Shown here one piece after another: positions 43,686 to 53,800 of a stretch of 64,000 bases of DNA. Every line of letters begins with the position of its first letter. The first letter of the stretch is position 1. A program made the translations under genes and the position numbers. This DNA comes from Desulfovibrio mangrovi (lineage in GTDB: Bacteria; Desulfobacterota; Desulfovibrionia; Desulfovibrionales; Desulfovibrionaceae), in NCBI RefSeq assembly GCF_026230175.1, contig NZ_CP104208.1:2976001-3040000 (forward strand). Direction: 5' to 3'. The notes beneath the pieces were generated by a model, which ran no database searches, was not told where the DNA came from, and saw only the letters and a list, made by a program, of their open reading frames with translations.

Positions 43686-45974
43686 ATGCAGAGTGACAAC
43701 AGTTCTCCCCGACAGGAAACCATCCACATGGCAGCCAAGAGGGTTCCCTTGCGATGGAAATTCTTTTTTGGGCTTCTTTCGTGTTGTCTGATCCCCATGC
43801 TTACAGTCATGCTGCTCGTAGGCAATTTGACCCGGGACGTGAAGTTCAACCTGTTCACGCAAACCCGGGATACCTTGACCGGCCAGGCCAGTCTTGAACT
43901 GGTGTACCTCGCCAGCAATTACGCAACGATGCTCAAGCAGGAAGAACTTTCCTGCAGAATTGCCCTGCAGGCTCTTGCGGATGCCGCCGTCAGACATCTG
44001 CAGGGCAGCGGAGCAGCCGGCGCGGCACCCGGAAAATGGGACGTCATTTTTGATACCCAGTATGCATCTGAAAAGCCCTTTCCAGCCGGTCTTGCCTTTA
44101 ATGAGCAATACCTTCCCGCTGTTAATAAAGATGAAAACAGAGATGCCAACGGCATGATGGCTGATGACGTGCAGGGGCATGCCATGGGCATGGACATGCG
44201 GCCGGATATGGGAACCGCCTCGGGGTGGGTTTCGTTTTCCGACCTGGCCTTTCACAAGGCCCCGGGTGCCAACGCGGACGCACTGGCGCGCCAGGCCCGC
44301 TTGCTGGCTCCTGTTCTGGATAATATCCTCCAGTTATACTCATTATATGGCGGCAAGCTGTTCAGGGTTTATGCCGGCTTTGAAAGTGGCCTGCACATGA
44401 CTTTTCCCGGACATGGTGATCTGGCTGCCGCGTATGATCCCAGAAAGCGCAACTGGTATACAAAGGCCGTACAGGCTGGCCGCATGGTATGGTCCCTGCC
44501 TCTCCGCGACGCCTCCTCGGGGCGTATAACCATAACCGGCTCTGAACCGTTGTATGCTGAGGATGGCACGCTGCTGGGAGTGATGGGAATCGATTTTCTG
44601 TGGGAGCAGCTTTTGGGCAGCGGCACGGTTCTGTCCAGCTGGTCGCATGATACGACCCTGCTCATAGCTGTACCCGTGCCGGCTCGGAACGGAACAGACA
44701 GTTATTTGGAGATCATTGCCGAGTCCTCCATGGAAGAGAAGGGCATTATGCAAATGGCGGGGAGGCACAGGCGCATGCGATTCTCCGTCAACGCGGAAGA
44801 GGATATGCTGCGTGAGGCCATGCAAAAACAGGGGTCAGGTACCCTTGCCATGCCGTGGGAGGGGGTGAATTCACTCTGGGCATGGGCCATGCTGCCTGAC
44901 AAGAGCGGCTATATCATAGCCATTGTGCCTTCAGACTCAGTCATGCGGGTGCCTAATTCCATCACGGCTGCCCTTGAGCAGGCCTCCGTTACCCAACGGG
45001 GTATAGCCAGTGCCTCTGTCCTCTTGACTGCCCTGTTGGCTTTTTTTGCAGCGTTGTTCGCCAGCAATGTCATAACCAGGCCCATGTACCAAATGATCGC
45101 TACGGCGCGACGTCTTGCCGCCGGCGACTTTGAAGCAAGGATGGGGCTTCGTACGGGAGATGAGCGCGATACGGTCATAGAGGCATTCAATGATATCGGT
45201 CCGCAACTGGCAGAGCTCGTCTCCACGCGACAGGCATTGGGTATTGCTCGTGAGGTGCAGGAGAATCTGTTGCCGCGGGTGAACCCCTTGTTCCCGGGAT
45301 GGGAGATCGTGGGGGTGAGCCAGTATTGCGATGAAACCGGCGGTGATTTTTTCGATTTCTTCCCGCTTGTCCGCGACGGAGAGAGCGTTCTGACCATCTC
45401 CGTGGGCGATGTCTCCGGCCATGGCATCCCTTCGGCGTTGCTCATGACAACGGCACGCGCCCTGATCCGCGGTCAGGCTGAATGCGGCAGCATCTCCCTT
45501 GCTGACAGGATAGAGCGGGTGAACCGTATGCTAGCCAAGGATGTGTATGGCTCCGGACGCTTCATGACTTTTTTCGGAATGGAGCTGGTCAAGCGGGCGG
45601 ATACGGTCTCCTGGGTCAGGGCGGGGCATGATCCGGCAATTGTCTACCATGCTTCGGAGGATGCGTTTTCTTCTCTGGCAGGCAGTGGCCTGCCTTTGGG
45701 AGTGCTTGATGACTCGGAGTACGAGGAGCTGGTATCCCACCCCTTGATAAAGGGTGATATCATTCTTATCGGTACTGATGGGATATGGGAAGCACGTCAG
45801 CCATCCAGCGGCGAGATGTTCGGCAAGGAACGCGTGCAGCAACTCATGCGGGATTGTGCGGATGCTTCGGCGCAGGAATTGTGCGATGCGCTGCTCAAAG
45901 CCCTGCAGGACTGGCGTCAGGGGCATTCATGGAAGGATGACGTAACGCTTGTGGTTGTCAAGAAGACCCGCTAG
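43686..45974 (+). CDS. RsbU-type PP2C phosphatase with Cache and HAMP domains
   Basis: 762-residue membrane phosphatase. A helix at about residues 25-45 precedes a large periplasmic Cache-type sensor (to about 425, with PRKRNWYTKAVQAGRMVWSLP and GVMGIDFLWEQL), then a second helix, a HAMP domain (ITRPMYQMIATARRLAAGDF) and a SpoIIE-type PP2C domain (ETGGDFFDFFPL, ISVGDVSGHGIPSALLM, LIGTDGIWEAR, WKDDVTLVVVK) with the metal aspartates. It should dephosphorylate the STAS protein encoded two genes downstream in response to an external signal. The start at 43686 has AGGTCAGG upstream. Confidence 0.92.
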   Translation: MQSDNSSPRQETIHMAAKRVPLRWKFFFGLLSCCLIPMLTVMLLVGNLTRDVKFNLFTQTRDTLTGQASLELVYLASNYATMLKQEELSCRIALQALADAAVRHLQGSGAAGAAPGKWDVIFDTQYASEKPFPAGLAFNEQYLPAVNKDENRDANGMMADDVQGHAMGMDMRPDMGTASGWVSFSDLAFHKAPGANADALARQARLLAPVLDNILQLYSLYGGKLFRVYAGFESGLHMTFPGHGDLAAAYDPRKRNWYTKAVQAGRMVWSLPLRDASSGRITITGSEPLYAEDGTLLGVMGIDFLWEQLLGSGTVLSSWSHDTTLLIAVPVPARNGTDSYLEIIAESSMEEKGIMQMAGRHRRMRFSVNAEEDMLREAMQKQGSGTLAMPWEGVNSLWAWAMLPDKSGYIIAIVPSDSVMRVPNSITAALEQASVTQRGIASASVLLTALLAFFAALFASNVITRPMYQMIATARRLAAGDFEARMGLRTGDERDTVIEAFNDIGPQLAELVSTRQALGIAREVQENLLPRVNPLFPGWEIVGVSQYCDETGGDFFDFFPLVRDGESVLTISVGDVSGHGIPSALLMTTARALIRGQAECGSISLADRIERVNRMLAKDVYGSGRFMTFFGMELVKRADTVSWVRAGHDPAIVYHASEDAFSSLAGSGLPLGVLDDSEYEELVSHPLIKGDIILIGTDGIWEARQPSSGEMFGKERVQQLMRDCADASAQELCDALLKALQDWRQGHSWKDDVTLVVVKKTR

Positions 45975-45984
45975 CGGCGTGAGG

Positions 45985-46431
45985 ATGTGTGAGCTGATGA
46001 GCATGGACACCAGAGTTATTACCACGCGGGAAGAGATTGTCTCCGTTCTGACAGAGGTGGAGTCCGTTCTGCGCAATGCCGGAGCATGCGCTGCCGAGGT
46101 CTATTCCATAACGCTGGCGCTGGATGAACTGCTGACCAACATGTTCGACCACGGTTTTGATGTGGGAACGGAACATCGCATAGCCATTTCCTATGTACTG
46201 AAGGGGCGGTTCTTCGAGTTTTCCACCGTTGATAACGGGCGCAAGTTCAATTGCACAAAGGCAAGGCCGCCTGAGCTTGATGTTCCGTTCAGCGAACGGA
46301 AGAAGAAGGTTGGCGGCATTGGAATTCATTTGGTAAAAGAGATGATGGATGTCTTCACCTATCACAGGGAAGGCGACATGAATCATATTGTCGTGGGTAA
46401 GCATCTGAAGGAGGAGGCGATATGCAGCTGA
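45985..46431 (+). CDS. RsbW-type serine kinase / anti-sigma factor
   Basis: 148-residue GHKL ATPase. The N box reads ITLALDELLTNMFDHGF, G1 is VDNGRKFN, and the G2-like region is KKVGGIGIHLVKEMMD. It should phosphorylate the STAS antagonist and hold a sigma factor or other partner. Start choice is uncertain: 45985, 45997 and 46003 are in frame, with GAGG just before the first and GAG before the last. It begins 10 bases after the phosphatase stop and overlaps the STAS gene by 10. Confidence 0.87.
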   Translation: MCELMSMDTRVITTREEIVSVLTEVESVLRNAGACAAEVYSITLALDELLTNMFDHGFDVGTEHRIAISYVLKGRFFEFSTVDNGRKFNCTKARPPELDVPFSERKKKVGGIGIHLVKEMMDVFTYHREGDMNHIVVGKHLKEEAICS

Positions 46432-46754
46432 ATACCATAGCGCTCGGCAACGTAACCGTGCTTGAGATGCGGGAACGGCTGGACGGGCCTAATACGCAGG
46501 TGCTTGAAGAGACCGTGCAGTCCCTGATTGCCAACGGCACCAGCAATCTGGTTTTCGATTTCATGGAGCTTGATTATATCAACAGCTCCGGGCTGCGCAT
46601 TCTGGTTATGGCCTATCAGCGGCTGCGTTCCTCAGGCGGATCCGTGGCGGTCTGCTGTGCGCGTGATTATATTCAGGAAGTGTTTGAGATCTCCGGATAT
46701 GACAAACTGTTCGGCATGTATCCCACGCGGGAGGACGCAGTTTCAGCCGTGTAG
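46422..46754 (+). CDS. STAS-domain anti-sigma factor antagonist
   Basis: 110-residue SpoIIAA/RsbV-like protein. NVTVLEMRERLDGPNTQVLEE opens the STAS fold, and the phosphorylatable serine is in DYINSSGLRIL. It alternates between phosphorylated (by the adjacent kinase) and free (by the PP2C phosphatase) states. AAGGAGGAGG lies 5 bases before the ATG. Third gene of the operon. No sigma factor gene is linked, so the output is encoded elsewhere. Confidence 0.92.
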   Translation: MQLNTIALGNVTVLEMRERLDGPNTQVLEETVQSLIANGTSNLVFDFMELDYINSSGLRILVMAYQRLRSSGGSVAVCCARDYIQEVFEISGYDKLFGMYPTREDAVSAV

Positions 46755-46796
46755 CCCAGTTCCGCACATCTGCCGTCGCGCAGGTGTCGTGATGTG

Positions 46797-46828
46797 AAAA
46801 ACCCGCCGTATGGCGGGTTTTTTTATGG
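46797..46828. terminator. Bidirectional terminator between converging operons
   Basis: AAAAACCCGCC-GTAT-GGCGGGTTTTTTT. It ends the partner-switch operon on the plus strand and the long transport/glycan operon on the minus strand (stop at 46836). Confidence 0.93.
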
Positions 46829-46835
46829 ATTCAGC

Positions 46836-48791
46836 CTAGTAGGCCAGACGTCCCAGCGATTTCAGAATGAGCGTGCAGCCCATGGCGAACATGCCGGTCA
46901 GCCCCATGCCGCAGGAGAAACCCGCCAGAAGTACGGGCGCATACTGCCGCCAGCGGGGGCCGTATCTCTTGAGGAAGTAGAACCTGCCCAGCAGCGCACC
47001 GACAACTTCCAGAATCATACCGTGCGGCGTGGACTGGCCCAGTCCGCGTACAACGCCGTAGACCAGCAGCACTGGCAGCCCCAGGGTGATGAGCACGCTG
47101 TACATGGCTACGCCGAGTGCGAGTCCTGCAAAGACTATGGTGCCGTTCAGCGCCTCGTAGAAGAGGGAGGAACCGTCCAGCGTGGCGGTTTGCATGAGCA
47201 GCGAGTTCAGGGCCTGCAGGTGCCACAGCTCCTGCGCATAGGGGAAGTTGGAAGACGGCAGCGGTGCGAGCTGCCACAGGAACTGAGAGAAGAAGAGCGA
47301 GGCGATCATGACCACGGGGAAGACCACGAATTCGGCCTTGATGATGCCCCTCAGACTGGTGCCCGTCAGTTCGATCTGCCGGAAATGCACGGTGGCCTCC
47401 CCGTAGTTGTGAACCGGAATGGGGGCGTACCAGATTTCGATGCCATGGTAGCCGAAGTACTTTGCGCCTGCGATGAAGCCGGCTTCCCGCACCAGCGGCA
47501 GCGAGACGAACTGCCCTGCAATGCCTTCCATGCGGGCCGTGATGTAGGAAATGAAGGGCGTGTACACAAAGCCGTAGAGCAGGAAGAATATCCACGGAAA
47601 AGACGGCACAAGCCATATGCACAGCCCCACATAGGCCAGCGTGGAGAAAATGTAGATGGCGATGGACAGCCAGAAGTTTATGTCCCCGCGACCGGGGGGC
47701 GGATTGAACAGGGCCGAGAAGTCCACGCCCCCGTTGGATTTGACGAAGGAGCGCGCAACGTTCCAGATGCCTATCATGCCGATGGCAAGGCCGAGCCCGA
47801 TACCGAAGGACATGTAGAAGTCGAAGTTGTTGGCAAACACCGTTTCCACGGTTTCCATGCCCTGATGCCAGCGGTGCAGAACGCCGTGTTCGTACAGAAC
47901 TGGGTTCAGGATAATGGTGATAATGAGGCCGATAAGCCCGCCCATGACAGCCCAGAAGGGCAGCACCATGCCGATGAAAACCAGCCCGAGGTCAAGCATG
48001 ATGCCCGTGGCCACGGCAGGAAGAATGACCTCTGTATGTCTGGTCAGTTCCACCCACGGAATGGGAATAAGCCGTATGGGCTGTTCGAAAATCAACCCGG
48101 AAACAGCGGGCAGCAGAACATAGATGGCACCGAATGTAAGGCCGATCATGCCGCCGATGGAGAACACGCGCCATTTCCAGCCGGTTTTGCGGTCTTCCGT
48201 TGATTCGGCGAGGGCCATGGTGCCCAGCGCGCCTACCGAGGCCATGGGAAAGGGCAGCTTCTCCACGTCGGATGTGATGCGGTACAGGGCATAGCCCAGT
48301 CCGAAGTGGTCAATGCGCTGGATGATCTGCGAGCCCACGAGTAGCAGAATGGGGATAAGCCAGTCGCGGTGCAGGAATGTGCGTTCCAGCAGGGATTCCG
48401 ATCCCGGCTGGGGCGCGACCCATGTGGGGATGAATTCCGTCAGCCCCAGCACCTTGGCCGCATCCGATTGCACAAGGTACTGGTTCCATAGCAGCCCTGA
48501 AAAAGGCGATGCGAGCGCGGCACCCGCCATGTAGTAGAGCAGGAAGATTTCCTGCTGCTTGAGCTCGGTGTAGGAACGTTTGGCGACCTCGGCAAAGAGG
48601 ATGATCGTCACCCAGCGTGCGGCGGGACCGATGCCCTGTCCGATGACCAGTTGCAGATACATGCTGCCGGGCATCATCAGAAAGCCGATGAAAATGGCAC
48701 CGACAATGGCCTTCCAGTCGAACCCTTCCTCGAAGGTCGTGGGAGGCTTCATCAGGTCCCGATATTCCTGCAGTTCCTTATCCATATACAT
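46836..48791 (-). CDS. OPT-family-like multi-helix transporter
   Basis: 651-residue polytopic protein with about 14-16 hydrophobic helices, resembling oligopeptide (OPT) transporters. Segments such as GAIFIGFLMMPGSMYLQLVIGQGIGPAARWV, LPFPMASVGALGTMALAES and HFGLGYALYRITSDVEKLPF support this. No ATPase. The start at 48791 (MYMDKELQEYRDLM) has GGAG 6 bases upstream; the frame is open further upstream but overlaps the next gene's body. It is the last gene of the long minus-strand operon and follows a second, related membrane protein by 35 bases. Substrate unknown; a lipid-linked or peptide-like compound is conceivable. Confidence 0.8.
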   Translation of the reverse strand: MYMDKELQEYRDLMKPPTTFEEGFDWKAIVGAIFIGFLMMPGSMYLQLVIGQGIGPAARWVTIILFAEVAKRSYTELKQQEIFLLYYMAGAALASPFSGLLWNQYLVQSDAAKVLGLTEFIPTWVAPQPGSESLLERTFLHRDWLIPILLLVGSQIIQRIDHFGLGYALYRITSDVEKLPFPMASVGALGTMALAESTEDRKTGWKWRVFSIGGMIGLTFGAIYVLLPAVSGLIFEQPIRLIPIPWVELTRHTEVILPAVATGIMLDLGLVFIGMVLPFWAVMGGLIGLIITIILNPVLYEHGVLHRWHQGMETVETVFANNFDFYMSFGIGLGLAIGMIGIWNVARSFVKSNGGVDFSALFNPPPGRGDINFWLSIAIYIFSTLAYVGLCIWLVPSFPWIFFLLYGFVYTPFISYITARMEGIAGQFVSLPLVREAGFIAGAKYFGYHGIEIWYAPIPVHNYGEATVHFRQIELTGTSLRGIIKAEFVVFPVVMIASLFFSQFLWQLAPLPSSNFPYAQELWHLQALNSLLMQTATLDGSSLFYEALNGTIVFAGLALGVAMYSVLITLGLPVLLVYGVVRGLGQSTPHGMILEVVGALLGRFYFLKRYGPRWRQYAPVLLAGFSCGMGLTGMFAMGCTLILKSLGRLAY

Positions 48792-48826
48792 AACAGGCTC
48801 CAGCTCTTGCGTATGGGCGTCCGGTT

Positions 48827-50803
48827 CTATGGCAGCGGGAAGACGTTGTAGTGTATCGAGCTCAGGTAGCCCGTCACGGCCCAGATGCCGCCCATCAGAA
48901 TATCTCCGACGATAAGTCCCATGAAGAAGAAGCGTACTTTCCGGTAAAGCGGGGTGCCGCCGTAGTGCAGCACCAGATAGTTGCATAGCCAGCCGATGAG
49001 GAAACAGAACCACAGCACGCGCATGCTTTTACTGTAGGCGGCCAGAAAGCCCAGCGGATGCAGCGGCCACCAGTGAAAACGGTAATAGCCCAGCACCAGC
49101 AGCAGCATGATGACAGCCCCCAGACCCGCAAAGATGCTGATCCAAAGGTTGGGCCCCACGGGACTGGATATGAGCCGTGCGGCGCTGTCATATACCGAGG
49201 CCGTGGACGAAGCCGCCCAGTCTAGCTTGAGGTCGCGTATGCCAACCTTGTGGCAGAGCACCAGCATGGAGGCGAAGGCCGTGCACACGCAGAGCACCAG
49301 CAAGATGCCCAGCGCAATGATGAAGCGCCTGCGGTTGTGAATGCCTTCTGCCACCTTGGCACCGTGCACCAGCGTTGGCATGAGTGATTCCTGAATGTCG
49401 AGGAACAGCACTTTCTGCATGACAACGCCGGTGACCAGACCGGCTGGCCCCAGAAGACGCGAGCCGAACAGCCCTGTGATGCTGTCCACGGGGCTGGCCG
49501 AGAGCATGAACTGCGGCAGGCCGCCCTGTGCAATGAGGCGTGAGGTAACGAGCAGCACTACAAAGAAGGTTGCGGGCAGCAGCACCGATCCTGCCACGGA
49601 CATGCCGAAGGACAGACACCAGATGCACATTGCGGCCGTCCCGGTCAGAGCCCCCCAGAAGGAGAGACCGGCGGACATGAACTCGCCTGAACGGATGGGG
49701 GCAAGGGGGTTGGTCAGTGCGGAACGGGCCACGGAGGCGATATGCGCCCGTGCCAGCCAGAGCATGAAGCAGAAGAAGATGAAATAGGCGCCGATGACCT
49801 GCGCTTCCGCAGGGCGGGCAAGGTTGGGACCGAAGGTGATGCCCATGGCGGCTTCCGGTACCTCAAGGCCGAAGACATACAGTACGCCCATGAACAGGGC
49901 CCCGAGCAGGTAGAACACCCAGAAGCTGAAGGCGATCTGCCGCGTGGTCAGGAATGCGAAGCCGATGAAGGCGGGAACAATGTAGAGCTTCAGCTTGTGA
50001 AAGCCGGAAAAGAGCCCGAATTTGGGGAAGTATTTCCCTGCCAGCATGAGCAGCGGCACTTCCGGTACGGAAGGCAGCTGCTGGTGCAGCCCGTTCAGGC
50101 CGTGCAGCATTACGGGAATGGCCACACCCCAGAGCAGGTAGCGGTTGGTGAAAAAGTCGCCCAGTTTGCCGTTGTCGAGCATCTCAGCCATGAGTTGTGG
50201 CACTCGCAGCAGGGGGAAGTTGACGCGTTCGTTTTCCACCCACTGCCTGCCGAACAGGTTCACGATACACAGCATGGTGGCATAGGCCAGCAGAATGAAG
50301 GCGCTCCACAGGAACAATACCGGCAGCCAAGCGCCCCACGGCACCCGGGTGGCCACCTCGGCCAGCGGCATGCCGCGTCCGTTCGCCACACCGTTGTACA
50401 GGGTTTTCACGGCGGCCGGGTCATGCAGGTACCATGCATCCGGCAGATAGGGGGCAAGGGCCTTCACCCAGTTCAGCTCGTCTTTGGCATAGTGCACGGG
50501 GGCGGTGATGTTCAGGAAAAAGGTTTCCACAAGCCCTGCGTAGCCTATGCCCGTTCCCACCACCATGAATAGCCAGATGACCAGTTGTTCAAGGCCGTTG
50601 ATGGCGGGTTTGACCTTGCGCAGGCGCGCATCGATCATGGTGGCGGCAAAAAGGATGAGCGAGAGGGCAAAGGGAGCAAGGGGGAAGTGTCCGCCGCCCA
50701 GAGGCGTCCCGGCAAGCCATGCGGTATTGAAGGGGCCTGCGGCGCACAGGCCAAGGGCCAGCACCATGCCCAGCAGCAGAGAGTGGATGCGCAGCCCGTT
50801 CAT
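48827..50803 (-). CDS. DUF6785/DUF6784-type large membrane protein, OPT-related
   Basis: 658-residue protein with about 14 hydrophobic helices. The C-terminal WWPLHPLGFLAA segment followed by LIGWLCNYLVLHYGG and FFMGLIVGDILMGGIW fits the DUF6784 end as I recall it, and the NERVNFPLLRVPQLM region resembles OPT proteins. Its ATG overlaps the stop of the 1723-residue gene (ATGA). With the following OPT-like gene it may form a heteromeric carrier. No signal or catalytic motif is seen. Confidence 0.75.
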   Translation of the reverse strand: MNGLRIHSLLLGMVLALGLCAAGPFNTAWLAGTPLGGGHFPLAPFALSLILFAATMIDARLRKVKPAINGLEQLVIWLFMVVGTGIGYAGLVETFFLNITAPVHYAKDELNWVKALAPYLPDAWYLHDPAAVKTLYNGVANGRGMPLAEVATRVPWGAWLPVLFLWSAFILLAYATMLCIVNLFGRQWVENERVNFPLLRVPQLMAEMLDNGKLGDFFTNRYLLWGVAIPVMLHGLNGLHQQLPSVPEVPLLMLAGKYFPKFGLFSGFHKLKLYIVPAFIGFAFLTTRQIAFSFWVFYLLGALFMGVLYVFGLEVPEAAMGITFGPNLARPAEAQVIGAYFIFFCFMLWLARAHIASVARSALTNPLAPIRSGEFMSAGLSFWGALTGTAAMCIWCLSFGMSVAGSVLLPATFFVVLLVTSRLIAQGGLPQFMLSASPVDSITGLFGSRLLGPAGLVTGVVMQKVLFLDIQESLMPTLVHGAKVAEGIHNRRRFIIALGILLVLCVCTAFASMLVLCHKVGIRDLKLDWAASSTASVYDSAARLISSPVGPNLWISIFAGLGAVIMLLLVLGYYRFHWWPLHPLGFLAAYSKSMRVLWFCFLIGWLCNYLVLHYGGTPLYRKVRFFFMGLIVGDILMGGIWAVTGYLSSIHYNVFPLP

Positions 50804-53800
50804 GCGACATCCTCCTTGTGGTCAGGCCCGTCGGCATCGTTGTTCTGTGCCCTGAGCGTATGTTCATGCAGACCATCGGCTGCTGGCACATCGGTCATGA
50901 CCGAGGCGTTTACGGCATCGCCGATGATCGTCGCCAGCTCGGCTTCATACAGTTGCCGTGCCTCGTCATCCAATGAACGCCATACGAGCAGTTGCTTGCG
51001 CAGTCCGTCCAGAAAACGTTTGTTGAGGTTGCGCCAGATCATTTTTTCACCGGCTTCGCGGGTGAGGATGACTTGTATCTGCTTGAATCCCGCATAGGTA
51101 TCCGAGGGGCAGAAGACCAGTTTGACGGTCTGGCGTACGCCGAAGTCGAAGGGAGCCAGCCACGCCTTCAGGTCCATGAGGAAGCAGACGTCTTCATGAA
51201 TGAGTTCCTGACCGGATTTGGCGTGAATGCCGTGACCGGGGAGGTCTTCGGGCGGAATGAATGTGCAGGCAAGATTTTCAGTGGAAAAGTCGCCGTGCGA
51301 GATGTCCGCGTGGGCGTTGTAGTAATCCATGAGGTAGCCGCCCGCGCAGGCCTGCTCGGCTGTCTTGATGAGGAAGGGCAGGGCCAGAATGATCTTGTCC
51401 CCTTCCGGTTCGGGCAGCTTCCATGATCGGGAGACATCCGGAATGGCGATGCGCGATGCGATCTTGGAGGGATAGATGACCGAGATGAGCACCACGGAGA
51501 TGACGATGAGCATGGCTGCAACACCGGCCGTGGAGGAGTAGTTGGCGGTCATGCCTTCCCAGAGCGGGGTGCCCGCGAAGAGGGCGGCAGCTCCCTGCGC
51601 CACAAGGTAGCCGAACACCACGCTGATGACCGCAAAGGCCAGCGCTTCCGCCACGAAGAGGAAGGAGACGTGCGAAGGCGCAAGGCCGATGGAGGTGTAT
51701 ACACCGATTTCGCCCCTGCGTTCATGCACGGAACCGATCATGGTGTTCAACACGATGAGTACGGAAATGGCCAGCGGGATGAGAATGTTGGATATACCCG
51801 CATAGCTTGTGGCGTTGCTGGCAAAAAACAGGGCCGTGCCGCGTCCGTCGCCGCGGAAGAGCATGGTGCCCAGCCGGTCGCCCAGTTCCCCGGCAACATG
51901 CATCATGCCGCTTGTCATGTCGGGTGTGCCTGCCATGCTTTCTGCCCCGTTTTCCACCATGGGGGATGGTGTTCTGCCGTTGACCGGCGCATGCATTCTC
52001 GGGGTGTGCAAGGTGTGCGAAGGATGACCGGCCATGGGACCATGGGGCACGATCCCGCCTTCACCGAGACGGAAGGCCACGCTCTTCAGCGAGCCGCCCG
52101 CGGCCAGCAGGGAGGGGGCGGGAACGATGATGGTGTCCTTACTGTTCACATGGACATACCGTGAGTCGTAGCGGAGGATGTCCTCCCCTTCGGCAATGGC
52201 TTCGGCCTCCACCTCGCTGAGGCGGGATGCGGATTCGTTGGGGTAGAAAATGGGGGTGATCATCTCGCCGTCGAGATCCGGATGCTCTTCAAGGGCCGCA
52301 TCGCGGATGATGCCGCGCACGGTGAACTGCTGGCCCCATATGGTCACCGCAGGGGGGGCAGCATCGGGAGATTCCGGCATGCGCACGTCCAGTCTGGCGG
52401 CAATGGTTTCCGGAAGGATCACCGCAAAACGGTCTTCGGGGCGCAGCCATTCTCCGGCCATAAGGCCTTGCGGTATGCGCGTTATTGTTCCTTCATGCGG
52501 AGGCAGGCCTATCATGGCACGGGCCACGGTGTCCTTGCCGCCGCTATGCAGGGGAATGACCGGTGGGCTGGTCTGTTCGCTGGTTTCATACCAGACCCTC
52601 GGGGCGGCCTGTTCAGGGGAGCCGAGCATGTCTTCCATGACCTGCATGGTTTCCGGCGGTAGGGTGGCCCAGCGCAGCTTCTTGATCATGAGGCCGTGGT
52701 AGGAGGCGTCGTTCCTGAAGGAAACCCAGCCTTCCTTCCGGATGCTTTTGGCTGCAGTGAAGTTCATGATCGTGAAGGTGAGAATAACCAGCGTGGCGAT
52801 GGTCAGGGCTGTCCGCACGGGGCGTCTGCGCAGGTTGGAAACGCCGATGACCATGGCCGCCGCAAAGGCCGCCCACTTGCTAATTTCTGAGGATTTCAGA
52901 TGCAGTGAGCGACGTTGCAGTTCCACCATTTCCCGTTCGAAGCGGAAGAAGATGATCAGCGACACAAGGGTGGAAAGGCCCATGATGAAGAAGGCCAGAA
53001 TGACCACGCCGGGGCTGTAGGTCAGTTGAAATGCGGGATGCACGGCGTAGATGACGCCAATGGTCGCCAGCAGTACGCCGCAGAAGCCGATGATACGCCG
53101 GTGTATGGTCACTGCGCCGATGAGCAGGCGTTCAAGGCAGTAGGCAAAAGGCACGAAGAGGGCAATGTAGAAGAGCACGCCCGTCAGTACGTCGCGCTGG
53201 GTGGTATCCACATCGTTGTAAACCAGTGAGGCATAGGCGAGTGCGGAACGGGAGGCTTCGAACATGTCGTCCCAGCGCTTGTCCCGCAGCGCTTCGTCGG
53301 CCTTGCGCATGGCTGCTTCGCCCTTGCTGTGCAGGGAGCGGATGCGGTCGTTGATGATGCCGTGTTCCTCAAGGTTGCCGATGCGCGGGGTAAGCAGGTT
53401 CCACATGTCCGTGGCGGCGCGGAACTCCGTAAGCGGCACGGTGGGCCATTTGCTGACGGGAAAGCCTTTGCCCATGGGGGACGTGGTGCTGGTGTTCAGC
53501 AGAAGCATCTTCTTGCCCAGCACCGTATCGGAGAGGGTGAGCTTGAAGGGTACGTCCGGTTCCAGAAACAGCGTTGCCAGCGTTGAGGAACGGGTATCCA
53601 TGCGGCTGTACCAGTAGCGAAGCGGCTGGGACTCCGAACGGGCATCTATGATTTCGGAGCGGTACAGGTAGTCCAGCGTTCGCGGTTCCAGCATGTTGAA
53701 CAGCGTTGTCTGGGTGCAGCCGAACAGCACTAGGTCGGTCTTAGTGATCCGGCGGCCGAGTTTGACGCGGTAGTTGTCCTTGCCGACCTTGGGCTTGTCC

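Noticed and set aside
46794-48203. A 469-codon open frame on the plus strand
   Set aside because: It is antisense to the OPT-like gene, has His/Gln/Gly-rich low-quality translation, and no ribosome site or domain. The minus-strand frame has clear membrane helices.
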